A stretch of DNA of 48,954 nt, taken from positions 1 to 48,954 of the forward strand of contig NZ_CADCTE010000061.1 in assembly GCF_902805515.1 (NCBI RefSeq). The letters are read 5' to 3'. The position numbers and the translations under genes are program-made. A model generated the notes under the pieces. The model searched no databases. It was given only the letters and a program-made list of their open reading frames with translations, and had not been told where the DNA came from. Source of the DNA: an uncultured Arthrobacter sp. Lineage in GTDB: Bacteria; Actinomycetota; Actinomycetes; Actinomycetales; Micrococcaceae. This document shows positions 18,030-25,204 of the stretch, piece by piece. The number at the start of each line of letters is the position of its first letter. The stretch's first letter is position 1.

Positions 18030-18129
18030 CCATCGATTCTGGCGGTAGCACCCTACTGTCAGCGCTGGAGGCGCTGGCCAGGGTTGCTGCGGCGTCATAG
18101 AGCCAGATCTCTCGGCCGCTCGGGATGGT
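18030..18129 (-). ncRNA. SAM-I-type (S-box) riboswitch upstream of sfnG-metY
   Basis: On the minus strand the conserved order is P1 CCATC, GAGCGGCCGAGAGATCTGG (P2 with kink-turn), TATGACGCCGCAGCAACCC, a short P3, then AGGGTGCTA, CCGCCAGA and P1' GATGG. The GCAACC...GGTGC core and the GAG...GA...TGA kink-turn are S-box hallmarks; SAM-IV lacks the kink-turn. P1' GATGG runs straight into the ribosome site (GATGGAGGAAT), seven bases before GTG 18022. No terminator hairpin fits between aptamer and start, so SAM binding should hide the ribosome site and repress translation. Confidence 0.88.
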
Positions 18130-18137
18130 TCCCCCCG

Positions 18138-18167
18138 AGTGTGACAGGGACGCGGCGTAGGAACCAA
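18138..18167 (-). promoter_or_regulatory. Candidate promoter of the sfnG riboswitch transcript
   Basis: On the minus strand TTGGTT (18167-18162) and CACACT (18143-18138) have an 18-bp spacer, and would start transcription around 18131, at the first base of the riboswitch fold. Confidence 0.4.
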
Positions 18168-18238
18168 GAAATGTGTCGTTGCGGGTCGCGGCATTGCAGG
18201 TAAGGTTTGCTCACGCGGACGATTCGAAGGAGCTGCCG

Positions 18239-19333
18239 GTGGAATTACGCAGGCTGGGGCTCGTGGTGCACGGGGGCAAGCGACGGGCCATCGAGGCGGC
18301 TCAAGGGCTGACGGCTTGGGCCGGCGAGCACGGCATCGACGTCGCCGAGATCGACGTCTGGTCCCCGGACGAACACGGACACTTACGGATTGAGCACTCC
18401 CCGCCCGGCACGTTCGACCTCGTCGTCACGATCGGCGGCGACGGGACGTTCCTGCGCGGGGTCGCGGTGGCTCAGGCCTCGAACTCCCCGATCCTCGGCG
18501 TCAACGTGGGCCGGGTGGGCTTCCTCACCGAGGTGGAACCGGAACACCTGATCGAAGCCCTGAACGCGGTCATGGCGAACGAGGCACTCGAAGAGCATCG
18601 CCTCACCCTCACCATGCGCTCAAGCCGGCCGCTGCGGATCCCCAAGGAACTCGGGGCGCTGCTCCACTATGAGCGGGGGCCGACGACGGAGCCGCCCGAG
18701 GTCCGCGCCGACGCCGCCCAGGAGACCGGCTGGGGCATCGGCATGGACGTCACCGCACTCAATGACGTCGTGTTCGAAAAACTGACCCGCGACCGGCAGG
18801 CGAGCGTGGCGGTCTACGTCGGGTCCCGCCATTTCGTCTCCTACTCGGCCGATGCGCTCATCATCGCCACGCCCACCGGTTCGACCGCCTATTCCTTCGC
18901 GGCGGGAGGCCCGGTGGTGTCGCCCCGGGCCCAGGTCCTGGTGTTCACCCCGGTCGCCGCGCACATGGTCTTCGACCGGAGCCTGATCGTCGCCGCCGAT
19001 GAGCTGGTCTCGGTGCGGGTGCTCGAGCGCAGCGGACAGGTCTCGATGTCCATCGACGGCCGGATCGTCGGAGTCCTCGACCCGGGGGACTGGGTGTCGG
19101 TCTACGCCCGGCCCACGGAGGTGCGGATGCTCCGGCTTCAGGAACCCGACTTTTTCGGCCGGGTCCGGGACCGGTTCGGCCTCGTCGACGCAGCCGCCGC
19201 GGCCGCCGACGGCGATTCGCCCGTGGCGCACATCCCCAGCACGCCCAAACCCGACGACATGAAACACGTGCACATCCCCACCCCGGCCCTTGAGGCGTGG
19301 ACGTGGCCGCGGGCGGAGCCGCTGGACCGCTAG
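18239..19333 (+). CDS. nadK: NAD kinase
   Basis: Phosphorylates NAD to NADP in the cytosol. The 364-residue length is on the long side; the extra length is a C-terminal Ala/Pro-rich tail after residue 325 or so. Visible motifs are the ATP-binding TIGGDGTFLR (GGDGT at 66-70), NVGRVGFLTEVEP, ALNDVVFEK and PTGSTAYSFAAGGPVVSP, all diagnostic of ATP-NAD kinases. GTG 18239 was chosen because GAAGGAG sits six bases before it; upstream frame to 18173 lacks family sequence. It is divergent from sfnG. In many actinobacteria this gene neighbours tlyA and recN, but neither is present here. Confidence 0.92.
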   Translation: MELRRLGLVVHGGKRRAIEAAQGLTAWAGEHGIDVAEIDVWSPDEHGHLRIEHSPPGTFDLVVTIGGDGTFLRGVAVAQASNSPILGVNVGRVGFLTEVEPEHLIEALNAVMANEALEEHRLTLTMRSSRPLRIPKELGALLHYERGPTTEPPEVRADAAQETGWGIGMDVTALNDVVFEKLTRDRQASVAVYVGSRHFVSYSADALIIATPTGSTAYSFAAGGPVVSPRAQVLVFTPVAAHMVFDRSLIVAADELVSVRVLERSGQVSMSIDGRIVGVLDPGDWVSVYARPTEVRMLRLQEPDFFGRVRDRFGLVDAAAAAADGDSPVAHIPSTPKPDDMKHVHIPTPALEAWTWPRAEPLDR

Positions 19334-19381
19334 GTCCTCCGCCCGGGCTGCGCTGGTCCACCCCGCCTGCCCGGCCGAAAC

Positions 19382-19426
19382 TGCAGCTCACCACGCTTTC
19401 CGGACGTCACAAGGGGGTGAGCTGCA
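19382..19426. repeat. Inverted repeat, degenerate copy of the 19478 element
   Basis: Arms TGCAGCTCACC (19382-19392) and GGTGAGCTGCA (19416-19426) are a perfect 11-bp match. The flanks (CGAAAC on the left, CACTCG on the right) resemble the larger element 96 bp away. Together the two occupy most of the 289-bp gap between the convergent nadK and acs genes, which holds no gene. Confidence 0.75.
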
Positions 19427-19476
19427 CACTCGTTGGCGATCCTCCTATAGACGACCTCCGGTAGTCCTCTCCGTCC

Positions 19477-19539
19477 CGCCGAGACTGCAGTTCACCACGC
19501 TTCGGCGCCGGCAGAGCGTGGTGAGCTGCAGTCTCGGCG
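19477..19539. repeat. Long near-perfect inverted repeat (REP-like), possible bidirectional terminator
   Basis: 25-bp arms (19477-19501 and 19515-19539) with a single mismatch, which would be a G-U pair in RNA on one strand, around a 13-base loop. The core is GACTGCAGYTCACCACGCT. It lies between convergent genes and could end transcription both ways, though no T-run follows. The related copy at 19382 suggests a dispersed family. Confidence 0.85.
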
Positions 19540-19622
19540 TAAGGGATCGCCGGAGCGGGCGGGTTCATGGGGGAGTGCCGCCGGGGCGGGAGGGGTCGCC
19601 GGGGGAGTGCTCACCGGGGCGC

Positions 19623-21608
19623 TTAGCGGCGGGCGGCGAGTGCCGCGGCAATGCCGGGCAGGCACTCCTCGTTCTGCAGGGACGTGGTGTCCCCCAGCGA
19701 ACTGCCCTCGTACAGCTCGGACAGCACGCGGCGCAGGATCTTTCCCGAGCGCGTCTTGGGCACGTCCTTCACCACGACGACGGCGGCGGGCCGGGCGACC
19801 GGGCCGATCCGGGCCGCGACGTGCCGGCGCAGCGTTTCCTCGATGCCGGCCGTGCCGGCCGCGCCCGGCGCGGGCACCACGAAGGCGGCGATGGCATGGC
19901 CGGTGATCGGGTCGGCCACGGGGCAGACCCCGGCCTCGCTGACCAGCGGGTGGGCGACGAGGGCCGACTCGATCTCGATCGTCGAGAGCCGGTGCCCGGA
20001 GACGTTGATGACGTCATCGACCCGGCCCAGGATCCAGGTGTCGCCGTCGTCGTCGTAGCGGGCGCCGTCGCCGGAAAGGAACCAGCCCTGGCGGGCGAAT
20101 CTGCGCCAGTACGAGTCCAGGTAGCGGCGCGGGTCGCCCCACACCGTGCGGGCCATCGCCGGGCCGGGACGGTCGACCACCAGGAGCCCCGGCACGCCGG
20201 GGGGCACGGTGGCGCCCTCCTCGTCGACGATGCGGGTTCCGACTCCGGGAAGGGACCGGGCAGCGCACCCGGGCTTGAAGGCGGAGTCCGACGGGCTCGG
20301 GGAGAGGAGCGCGGCACCGGTCTCGGACTGCCACCAGGTGTCGACCACCGGCACCGTGCCCCGGCCGAGCTGGTCCCGGAACCAGTGCCACGCCGCCGGG
20401 TTGACCGCCTCACCGACCGTGCCGAGCACGCGGATGCTCGAGAGGTCAGAGGAGTCCGGGACGCCTTCGGGGAACCAGGAGCGAAGCGCGCGCACGAGCG
20501 TGGGCGCGGTGTAGTAGCTGGTGACCCGGTAGCGTTCGATGATTTCAAAGTGCCGGCCCGGGTGCGGGGTGTCCGGAGTCCCTTCGAAGAGGACCTGCGT
20601 GGCACCGTTGGACAGCGGCCCGTACAGCACGTAGGTGTGGGCCGTCACCCAGGCGAGGTCCGCGGTGCACCAGTGGACCTCGCCGCCCCGCCGCTCGCCC
20701 TCCGGCGGGCCGAAGAGGTGCTGGAAGCTCCACGACGCCTGGGTCAGGTAGCCGCCCGAGGTGTGGAGGAGTCCCTTGGGCCGGCCGGTGGTTCCCGAGG
20801 TGTACAGAATGAACAGCGGGGTTTCGGCGTCGAACGCCTCGGGGAAATGCTCCGGCGAGGCTGCCGCGAGGGCCTCGTGCCAGTCGACGTCGCGGCCTGC
20901 GGTCCAGGCGATGTCCGAGCCGGTGCGCCGGACCACGAGCACGGAGTCGAGGCCCGCGATTCCTTCAACTGCGGCATCGGCGATGTCCTTGACCGGGACG
21001 GCGGTTCCGCGGCGGAACTGGCCATCGCTGGTGATGAGCAGTTTCGCCCCGGTGTCCTGCACCCGGAAGCGCAGGGCTTCAGCGGAGAACCCGCCGAAGA
21101 CGAGGGAGTGGACCGCGCCGATCCGGGCGCAGGCGAGGGCGGCGACGACCGTCTCCACGAGCACCGGAAGGTAGATCACCACCCGGTCCCCTTTGCCGAT
21201 ACCCAGGGCCAGCAGGGCGTTGGCCGCCCGGCTCACCTCCTCGAGCAGTTCGGCATAGGAGACGCTCCGGCGGTCCCCCGGCTCGCCCTCGAAGTGAAGG
21301 GCCGTCCGGGCGCCGTGGCCGGCGGCGACATGCCGGTCGACGCAGTTGGCGGCGACATTGAGGCGGCCGCCGGCGAACCACTCGATCCGCGGTACCGAGA
21401 GCTCGCCGTCCGGGCCTGGCCGGGCCGGCTCGAAGGTGTGGGCCGTGTGCCAGCCCGCCTCCCAGTCCAGGCGCCGGGCCTGCTCCTCCCAGAACCGGAT
21501 GCGGTCGGTGTCGGAATCCAGGTCCAGGTCCAGATCCACATTCAGATCCACATTCAGATCCGGGTCCGGGTCCGCCGCCGGGACGGCGTAGGGGTCGATC
21601 GCGCTCAC
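19623..21608 (-). CDS. acs: Acetyl-CoA synthetase-like acyl-CoA ligase, coupled to sulfonate transporter
   Basis: AMP-forming ligase that activates acetate (or a small related acid) to its CoA thioester. The 661-residue protein carries the Acs layout: the N-terminal domain with YTSGTTGRPKG (P-loop), WCTADLAWVTAHTYVLYGPL, the active-site DTWWQSETGA (usual T is S), then GDGARYDDDGDTWILGRVDDVINVSGHR and the catalytic/acetylation Lys in PKTRSGKILRR. GTG 21608 overlaps the ssuC stop (GTGA). The first 35 or so residues include an odd LDLDLDLD-type stretch from a DNA repeat. Its place in a sulfonate operon is unusual; the substrate may be a sulfonated acid rather than acetate, as inference. Confidence 0.86.
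   Translation of the reverse strand: MSAIDPYAVPAADPDPDLNVDLNVDLDLDLDSDTDRIRFWEEQARRLDWEAGWHTAHTFEPARPGPDGELSVPRIEWFAGGRLNVAANCVDRHVAAGHGARTALHFEGEPGDRRSVSYAELLEEVSRAANALLALGIGKGDRVVIYLPVLVETVVAALACARIGAVHSLVFGGFSAEALRFRVQDTGAKLLITSDGQFRRGTAVPVKDIADAAVEGIAGLDSVLVVRRTGSDIAWTAGRDVDWHEALAAASPEHFPEAFDAETPLFILYTSGTTGRPKGLLHTSGGYLTQASWSFQHLFGPPEGERRGGEVHWCTADLAWVTAHTYVLYGPLSNGATQVLFEGTPDTPHPGRHFEIIERYRVTSYYTAPTLVRALRSWFPEGVPDSSDLSSIRVLGTVGEAVNPAAWHWFRDQLGRGTVPVVDTWWQSETGAALLSPSPSDSAFKPGCAARSLPGVGTRIVDEEGATVPPGVPGLLVVDRPGPAMARTVWGDPRRYLDSYWRRFARQGWFLSGDGARYDDDGDTWILGRVDDVINVSGHRLSTIEIESALVAHPLVSEAGVCPVADPITGHAIAAFVVPAPGAAGTAGIEETLRRHVAARIGPVARPAAVVVVKDVPKTRSGKILRRVLSELYEGSSLGDTTSLQNEECLPGIAAALAARR
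21514..21573. repeat. 6/12-bp tandem repeat in the 5' end of acs
   Basis: Plus-strand units (CAGGTC, CAGATC, CACATTCAGATC, CGGGTC) repeat about ten times in frame, encoding on the minus strand alternating Asp with Leu, Val or Pro before the conserved fold. It adds an acidic, probably disordered N-terminal extension. Confidence 0.75.
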
Positions 21609-22423
21609 GCCCACCGCCGCACCGCCCAGCGCTGGGCGAGGCCCAGAAGCGCGTCGGTGGTTTTGCCGAGGACGGCGAGGAGCACAATGGCCAGGAAGAT
21701 CCGGTCGACCCTGCCGTTGTTCTGCGAATCGCTCAGCAGCCAGCCCAGGCCCATCGAGGCCGCGATAAGTTCGGCGGCGACGAGGAACAGCCAGGACTGG
21801 GCCAGGGCAAGGCGCAGTCCGGAGAACACCGCCGGGATAATGGCGGGCAGTTGGACGGTGGTGAGGAGCCGGAACCCGGTGAGTCCGAAGGCCCGACCGG
21901 CCTCGACGAGGTTCCGGTCGACGTGGCGCAGCGCGAGGGACACCGTCGTGAAGACCGGGAAGAACGCTCCGATCAGGATCAGGGTGACCTTCGAGTCCTC
22001 GTTGATGCCGATCCAGAGGATCAGCAGGGGAACCCATGCCAGCGACGGGACGGCGCGCACGGCGCCGATCGTGGGGCCGAGGAGGGCGTCCGCCGTGCGG
22101 GAGAGCCCAAGCACCGCCCCCGCGGTCAGGCCGAGCGCGGCTCCGGCGGCGAAGCCCAGCAGGACGCGCTGGGTGCTGATGCCGAGGTGGACGCCGAGTT
22201 CGCCGCGCTCGAGAAGTTCGGCCCCGGCGGCCGCGACCGCGCCAGGCGGGGGCAGCTGGACGGCGCTGAAGGTCCCCGTGGCCGAGCTCAGCTGCCAGGT
22301 GCCAAGCAGCAGCGCTGGGACAATCAGCCCCAGCAGGGCACCCCGCACCCGCCGGGCGCTGCCGGAGCCGCGGTTCCTTGACCGCGGCGGCGCCGCCACC
22401 GCCGGCGTGGAGGGCGCTGTCAT
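21605..22423 (-). CDS. ssuC: Aliphatic sulfonate-type ABC transporter permease
   Basis: Membrane channel for import of sulfonates or related anions. The 272-residue protein of the BPD_transp_1 family has an N-terminal basic, Pro-rich stretch, a first TM (ALLGLIVPALLLGTWQL), and about five further TMs. It carries the SsuC/TauC-type sequence AVRAVPSLAWVPLLILWIGINEDSKVTLI and the EAA loop EAGRAFGLTGFRLLTTVQLPAIIP. It overlaps ssuA by ATGA and acs by GTGA, so it is translated within a tightly coupled run. The family also includes nitrate and taurine permeases, but SAM-type control favours a sulfur compound. Confidence 0.9.
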   Translation of the reverse strand: MTAPSTPAVAAPPRSRNRGSGSARRVRGALLGLIVPALLLGTWQLSSATGTFSAVQLPPPGAVAAAGAELLERGELGVHLGISTQRVLLGFAAGAALGLTAGAVLGLSRTADALLGPTIGAVRAVPSLAWVPLLILWIGINEDSKVTLILIGAFFPVFTTVSLALRHVDRNLVEAGRAFGLTGFRLLTTVQLPAIIPAVFSGLRLALAQSWLFLVAAELIAASMGLGWLLSDSQNNGRVDRIFLAIVLLAVLGKTTDALLGLAQRWAVRRWA

Positions 22424-23457
22424 GAGGAGGCCCCGACGGCGCCGGCGTCGGCCTTCTTCACCAGGGAGTCATCGAACAGGGAGTCCAGGGCCGTATCGAC
22501 CTGCTCCTGGGAGCTGACATCCCCGGACTCCACGAAGACCGGGCCAATCTTTTCGAGGACCTCCCGCTGCGCGTCACCGGGTACGGGATCCACGTCGAGG
22601 TTGGTGCGTTCAAGGATCACAGAGTTTGCGACCGCCGGGTCGATCGCGGCGACCTCCGCGAGGATCGCCGCAGTGTCCTCGGGGTTCTCCGAGGCCCACT
22701 CGCGGGCCTTTTCATAGGCGTTCACCACGGTCTGTGCGACGTCGGGCTTTTCCTCGAGGAAGCTCTCGGTGGCGTTGAGGAACCCGTAGCTGTTGAAGTC
22801 GATGTTCCGGTAGAACAGTTCGGCGCCGTCCTGTTCGGCCGCCGCCATGATGGGGTCGAGTCCCGACCACGCGTCCACGGCACCGTTGGCGAGGGCCGCC
22901 CGGCCATCGGCGTGCTGAAGGTTCTGCACCGTCACCTCGGCGGGATCGACTCCCGCGGACTCGAGGGCCTGGAGCAGGAAGAAGTAGGGGTCGGTGCCCT
23001 TGGTGGCCGCGACCGACTTGCCGCGAAGGTCCTCCACCGCGGTGATTCCCGAATCGGCGGAGGCGACGAGCGCCGCCCACTCCGGCTGCGAGTAGATCTC
23101 GATGGTCTTGATCGGCGAACCGTTGGAGCGTGCGAGCAGCGCCGCCGACCCTGCGGTGGATCCGACGTCAATGGCCCCGGCCCGCAGGGCCTCGTTGGCC
23201 TTGTTTGAGCCCAAAGACTGGACCCAGTTCACCGTGATGTCCTGGTCGGCGAGTTCCTCCTCAAGCCAGCCCTGTTCCTTGATCACGAGGCTCAGGGGGT
23301 TGTAGGTGGCGAAGTCGATGTTCAGCGTGCCGCCTGTCGTGGCGGCCTCCGCTGCGTTGCCGCCGGTGGCGGTGTTCTCCCCGGCCATGCACCCGCTCAG
23401 GCCCAGGGAAAGGGCTGCGGCAACGGAGGCGGTGCGGAGAAGGGTGAGACGGGTCAT
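22420..23457 (-). CDS. ssuA: Sulfonate-type ABC transporter substrate-binding lipoprotein
   Basis: Extracytoplasmic binding protein of the SsuA/TauA/NMT1-like family, 345 residues. The signal peptide ends in the lipobox LSGC (C23), then a Gly/Ala/Thr linker leads into a type II binding fold with LVIKEQGWLEEELADQDITVNWVQ, GAIDVGSTAGSAALLARSNGSPI and DLRGKSVAATKGTDPYFFLLQALESAGV. ATG 23457 follows AAGGAA. There is a 198-bp gap to ssuB upstream, which is G- and repeat-rich (TCAGCCCCTG occurs twice) and holds no gene. The ligand is inferred from gene order (ssuB-ssuA-ssuC) and the upstream SAM-I-type leader. Confidence 0.9.
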   Translation of the reverse strand: MTRLTLLRTASVAAALSLGLSGCMAGENTATGGNAAEAATTGGTLNIDFATYNPLSLVIKEQGWLEEELADQDITVNWVQSLGSNKANEALRAGAIDVGSTAGSAALLARSNGSPIKTIEIYSQPEWAALVASADSGITAVEDLRGKSVAATKGTDPYFFLLQALESAGVDPAEVTVQNLQHADGRAALANGAVDAWSGLDPIMAAAEQDGAELFYRNIDFNSYGFLNATESFLEEKPDVAQTVVNAYEKAREWASENPEDTAAILAEVAAIDPAVANSVILERTNLDVDPVPGDAQREVLEKIGPVFVESGDVSSQEQVDTALDSLFDDSLVKKADAGAVGASS

Positions 23458-23655
23458 GGGGTTCCTTCGTTTGGTGCGGAATTAGGGTGCGGAGTAGTGC
23501 GGCGCAGAGCCGCAGGGGTACGGCCTGAGGAGAGCGGGGCAGGGGGAGGGTATGGCGGAGCGGGAGTGCGGGAGGAACCGGAGGGGAGCCTGAGGCGGGC
23601 GGGTCGGCCCTGCAGGTCAGCCCCTGTCGATCAGCCCCTGCCGGTCAGCCGGCAG

Positions 23656-24468
23656 TCAGTGCGCGGCGACGCCGAGCAGGGTGAGCAGGTGCCGGCGCAG
23701 CTCCGCCAGTTCGCGGGAGCTGCGGTCGCGGGGCCGCGCCCCGGGGACGGGGATCAGGTCCTTAACCGTTGACCCCGGCCCATCGCCGCTGCTGCCGAGC
23801 ACGAGGATGCGGTCGGCGAGCTGGAGCGCCTCGTCGACGTCGTGGGTCACCAGCAGCACCGTGGTGGGCTGCGCCGCGTGGATCTCCAGGAGCAGGTCCT
23901 GCATCTTGAGGCGGGTCAGCGCGTCGAGGGCGCCGAAGGGTTCATCGAGCAGCAGGACGCCGGGGGTGCGGGCCAGGGCGCGAGCGAGAGAGGCCCGCTG
24001 GGCCATTCCCCCGGAGACCTCGCGGGGACGGTGCTTGGCGAAGCGGTCGAGGCCCACAAGTTTCAGCAGTTCGGCGACCTTGGCCTTGCCGGCGCTCGCA
24101 CTCGAGGACTTGGGCAGGCCAATGGCGACATTGGCCTGCAGCGTATGCCAGGGCAGCAGGCGGGGTTCCTGGAAGGCAACGGCGCAGCGCTCGTCGATGC
24201 CGCGGACTTCGGTGCCATCGATCAGCACGCTGCCCGCGTCGGGGGTGTCGAGGCCCGCAGCGGCACGCAGGAGCGTTGATTTCCCGCAGCCGCTGGTGCC
24301 GAGGATGGCGAGGACTTCACCGGGCCGGATGTCCACGGTGACGTCCCGCAGCACCACCCGCCGGTCGCTTGAGGTGCCGAAACTGCGCCCCAGGCGGCTG
24401 AAGCTCACCTGAAGGGGCGGCCTGCGGCGCGGGTCGGCGGTTGTCGAAGATGCCAGAACAGCAGTCAT
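23656..24468 (-). CDS. ssuB: Sulfonate-type ABC transporter ATPase
   Basis: Energises uptake by SsuC. The 270-residue single ABC domain carries Walker A GTSGCGKST, Q-loop AVAFQEPRLLPW, signature VSGGMAQR, Walker B LLLDEPFGALD and the switch His in LLVTHDVDEAL, all characteristic of the nitrate/sulfonate/taurine group. ATG 24468 was chosen; an in-frame ATG at 24480 lies inside the riboswitch P1 stem, and the ribosome site GGAGA (24478-24474) fits 24468. It is the first gene behind the second SAM-I-type leader, ahead of ssuA, ssuC and acs. Confidence 0.92.
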   Translation of the reverse strand: MTAVLASSTTADPRRRPPLQVSFSRLGRSFGTSSDRRVVLRDVTVDIRPGEVLAILGTSGCGKSTLLRAAAGLDTPDAGSVLIDGTEVRGIDERCAVAFQEPRLLPWHTLQANVAIGLPKSSSASAGKAKVAELLKLVGLDRFAKHRPREVSGGMAQRASLARALARTPGVLLLDEPFGALDALTRLKMQDLLLEIHAAQPTTVLLVTHDVDEALQLADRILVLGSSGDGPGSTVKDLIPVPGARPRDRSSRELAELRRHLLTLLGVAAH

Positions 24469-24476
24469 AGAGGTCT

Positions 24477-24642
24477 CCATCGATCCTGGCAGTAGCACCC
24501 TACGGAACACGCCTTAGCCCGGCGCCTTTCGGCGCCCGGCACCCGCGGCCTGCTCCTCGTTATTGCCCGGTATCAGGGGGATACGGACAACCAGGGTTGC
24601 TGCGGCTTCATCGATCCAGGTCTCTCAGCCGCTCGGGATGGT
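24477..24642 (-). ncRNA. SAM-I-type (S-box) riboswitch upstream of ssuBAC-acs
   Basis: Same order as the 18030 copy: P1 CCATC, GAGCGGCTGAGAGACCTGG, GATGAAGCCGCAGCAACCC, a P3 region enlarged by an extra GC hairpin (CCGGGCGCC/GGCGCCGGG), then AGGGTGCTA, CTGCCAGGA and P1' GATGG. P1' merges with the ribosome site (GATGGAGA) nine bases before ATG 24468. There is no room for a separate terminator, so control is probably at translation. Confidence 0.88.
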
Positions 24643-24650
24643 CAAGCACC

Positions 24651-24680
24651 ACTAAACGCCCATCCCCGCGGAAGCGGCAA
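24651..24680 (-). promoter_or_regulatory. Candidate promoter of the ssuB riboswitch transcript
   Basis: Minus-strand TTGCCG (24680-24675) and TTTAGT (24656-24651) with an 18-bp spacer place the start near 24644, beside the first base of the riboswitch fold. Confidence 0.45.
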
Positions 24681-24778
24681 ATTCCCCCCGTAATAAACAG
24701 ACACGCGCCGGCCCCCTTGACGGCTCCCGCACGCTGGGGGTTCGCATAGGCTTGAGGCCACGGAAGGGAAGGGCAACG

Positions 24779-25195
24779 GTGAAGCACTCCAATGATCCTG
24801 CAGTGATCCGGCGGCTCCTGAGCGAGCCGGGCCGGTGGGCCGTCGTCGGCCTCTCGAACAACCCGCGGCGGGTGGCGCTGGGGGTCTCCCGGTTCCTGAT
24901 GGACCGGTTGGGCAAGGAGATCGTGCCGGTGAGCCTCAAGGGCGACGACGTGCACGGCCAGAAGGGTTATCGCACCCTGGGCGAGATCCCGGGCCCGATC
25001 GACGTCGTCGACTGCTTCGTAAACTCGTCCCGGGTGGGCGACGTGGTGGATCAGGCGATCGCCGCCGGCGCCAAGGCGGTATGGCTGCAGCAGGGCGTCA
25101 TCGACGAGGCGGCCGCGCAGCGCGCCAAGGACGCCGGGCTCGACGTCGTGATGGACACCTGCCCGGTCACCGAAAGTCCCCGCTTCGGACTCTGA
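24779..25195 (+). CDS. CoA-binding domain protein (YccU-like), second copy
   Basis: A 138-residue Rossmann-type CoA_binding_2 protein: RWAVVGLSNNPRRVALGVSRFL at the nucleotide loop, EIVPVSLKGDDVHGQKGYRTLGEIP, IDVVDCFVNSS, AKAVWLQQGVIDEAAA and DVVMDTCPVTE. It is a distant paralogue of the protein at 14992; both share the DVVD.F and VWLQ..VVMD pattern. GTG 24779 has a strong ribosome site (GGAAGGGAAGGG); the frame is open to TTG 24752. TAGGCT at 24747 may be its -10. It is divergent from the SAM-controlled ssu operon. The biochemical role of the family is unknown. Confidence 0.87.
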   Translation: MKHSNDPAVIRRLLSEPGRWAVVGLSNNPRRVALGVSRFLMDRLGKEIVPVSLKGDDVHGQKGYRTLGEIPGPIDVVDCFVNSSRVGDVVDQAIAAGAKAVWLQQGVIDEAAAQRAKDAGLDVVMDTCPVTESPRFGL

Positions 25196-25204
25196 CGCGG
25201 TCGC

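Noticed and set aside
18030-18129. SAM-IV rather than SAM-I aptamer
   Set aside because: The core is shared, but a GAG...GA...TGA kink-turn in P2 is visible, which SAM-IV lacks. A covariance search would settle it.
19290-22517. A 1075-codon open frame on the plus strand
   Set aside because: It runs antisense to acs and ssuC, which have clear family motifs. High GC keeps the opposite strand open; its translation is Arg/Gly/Pro-rich with no recognisable domain.
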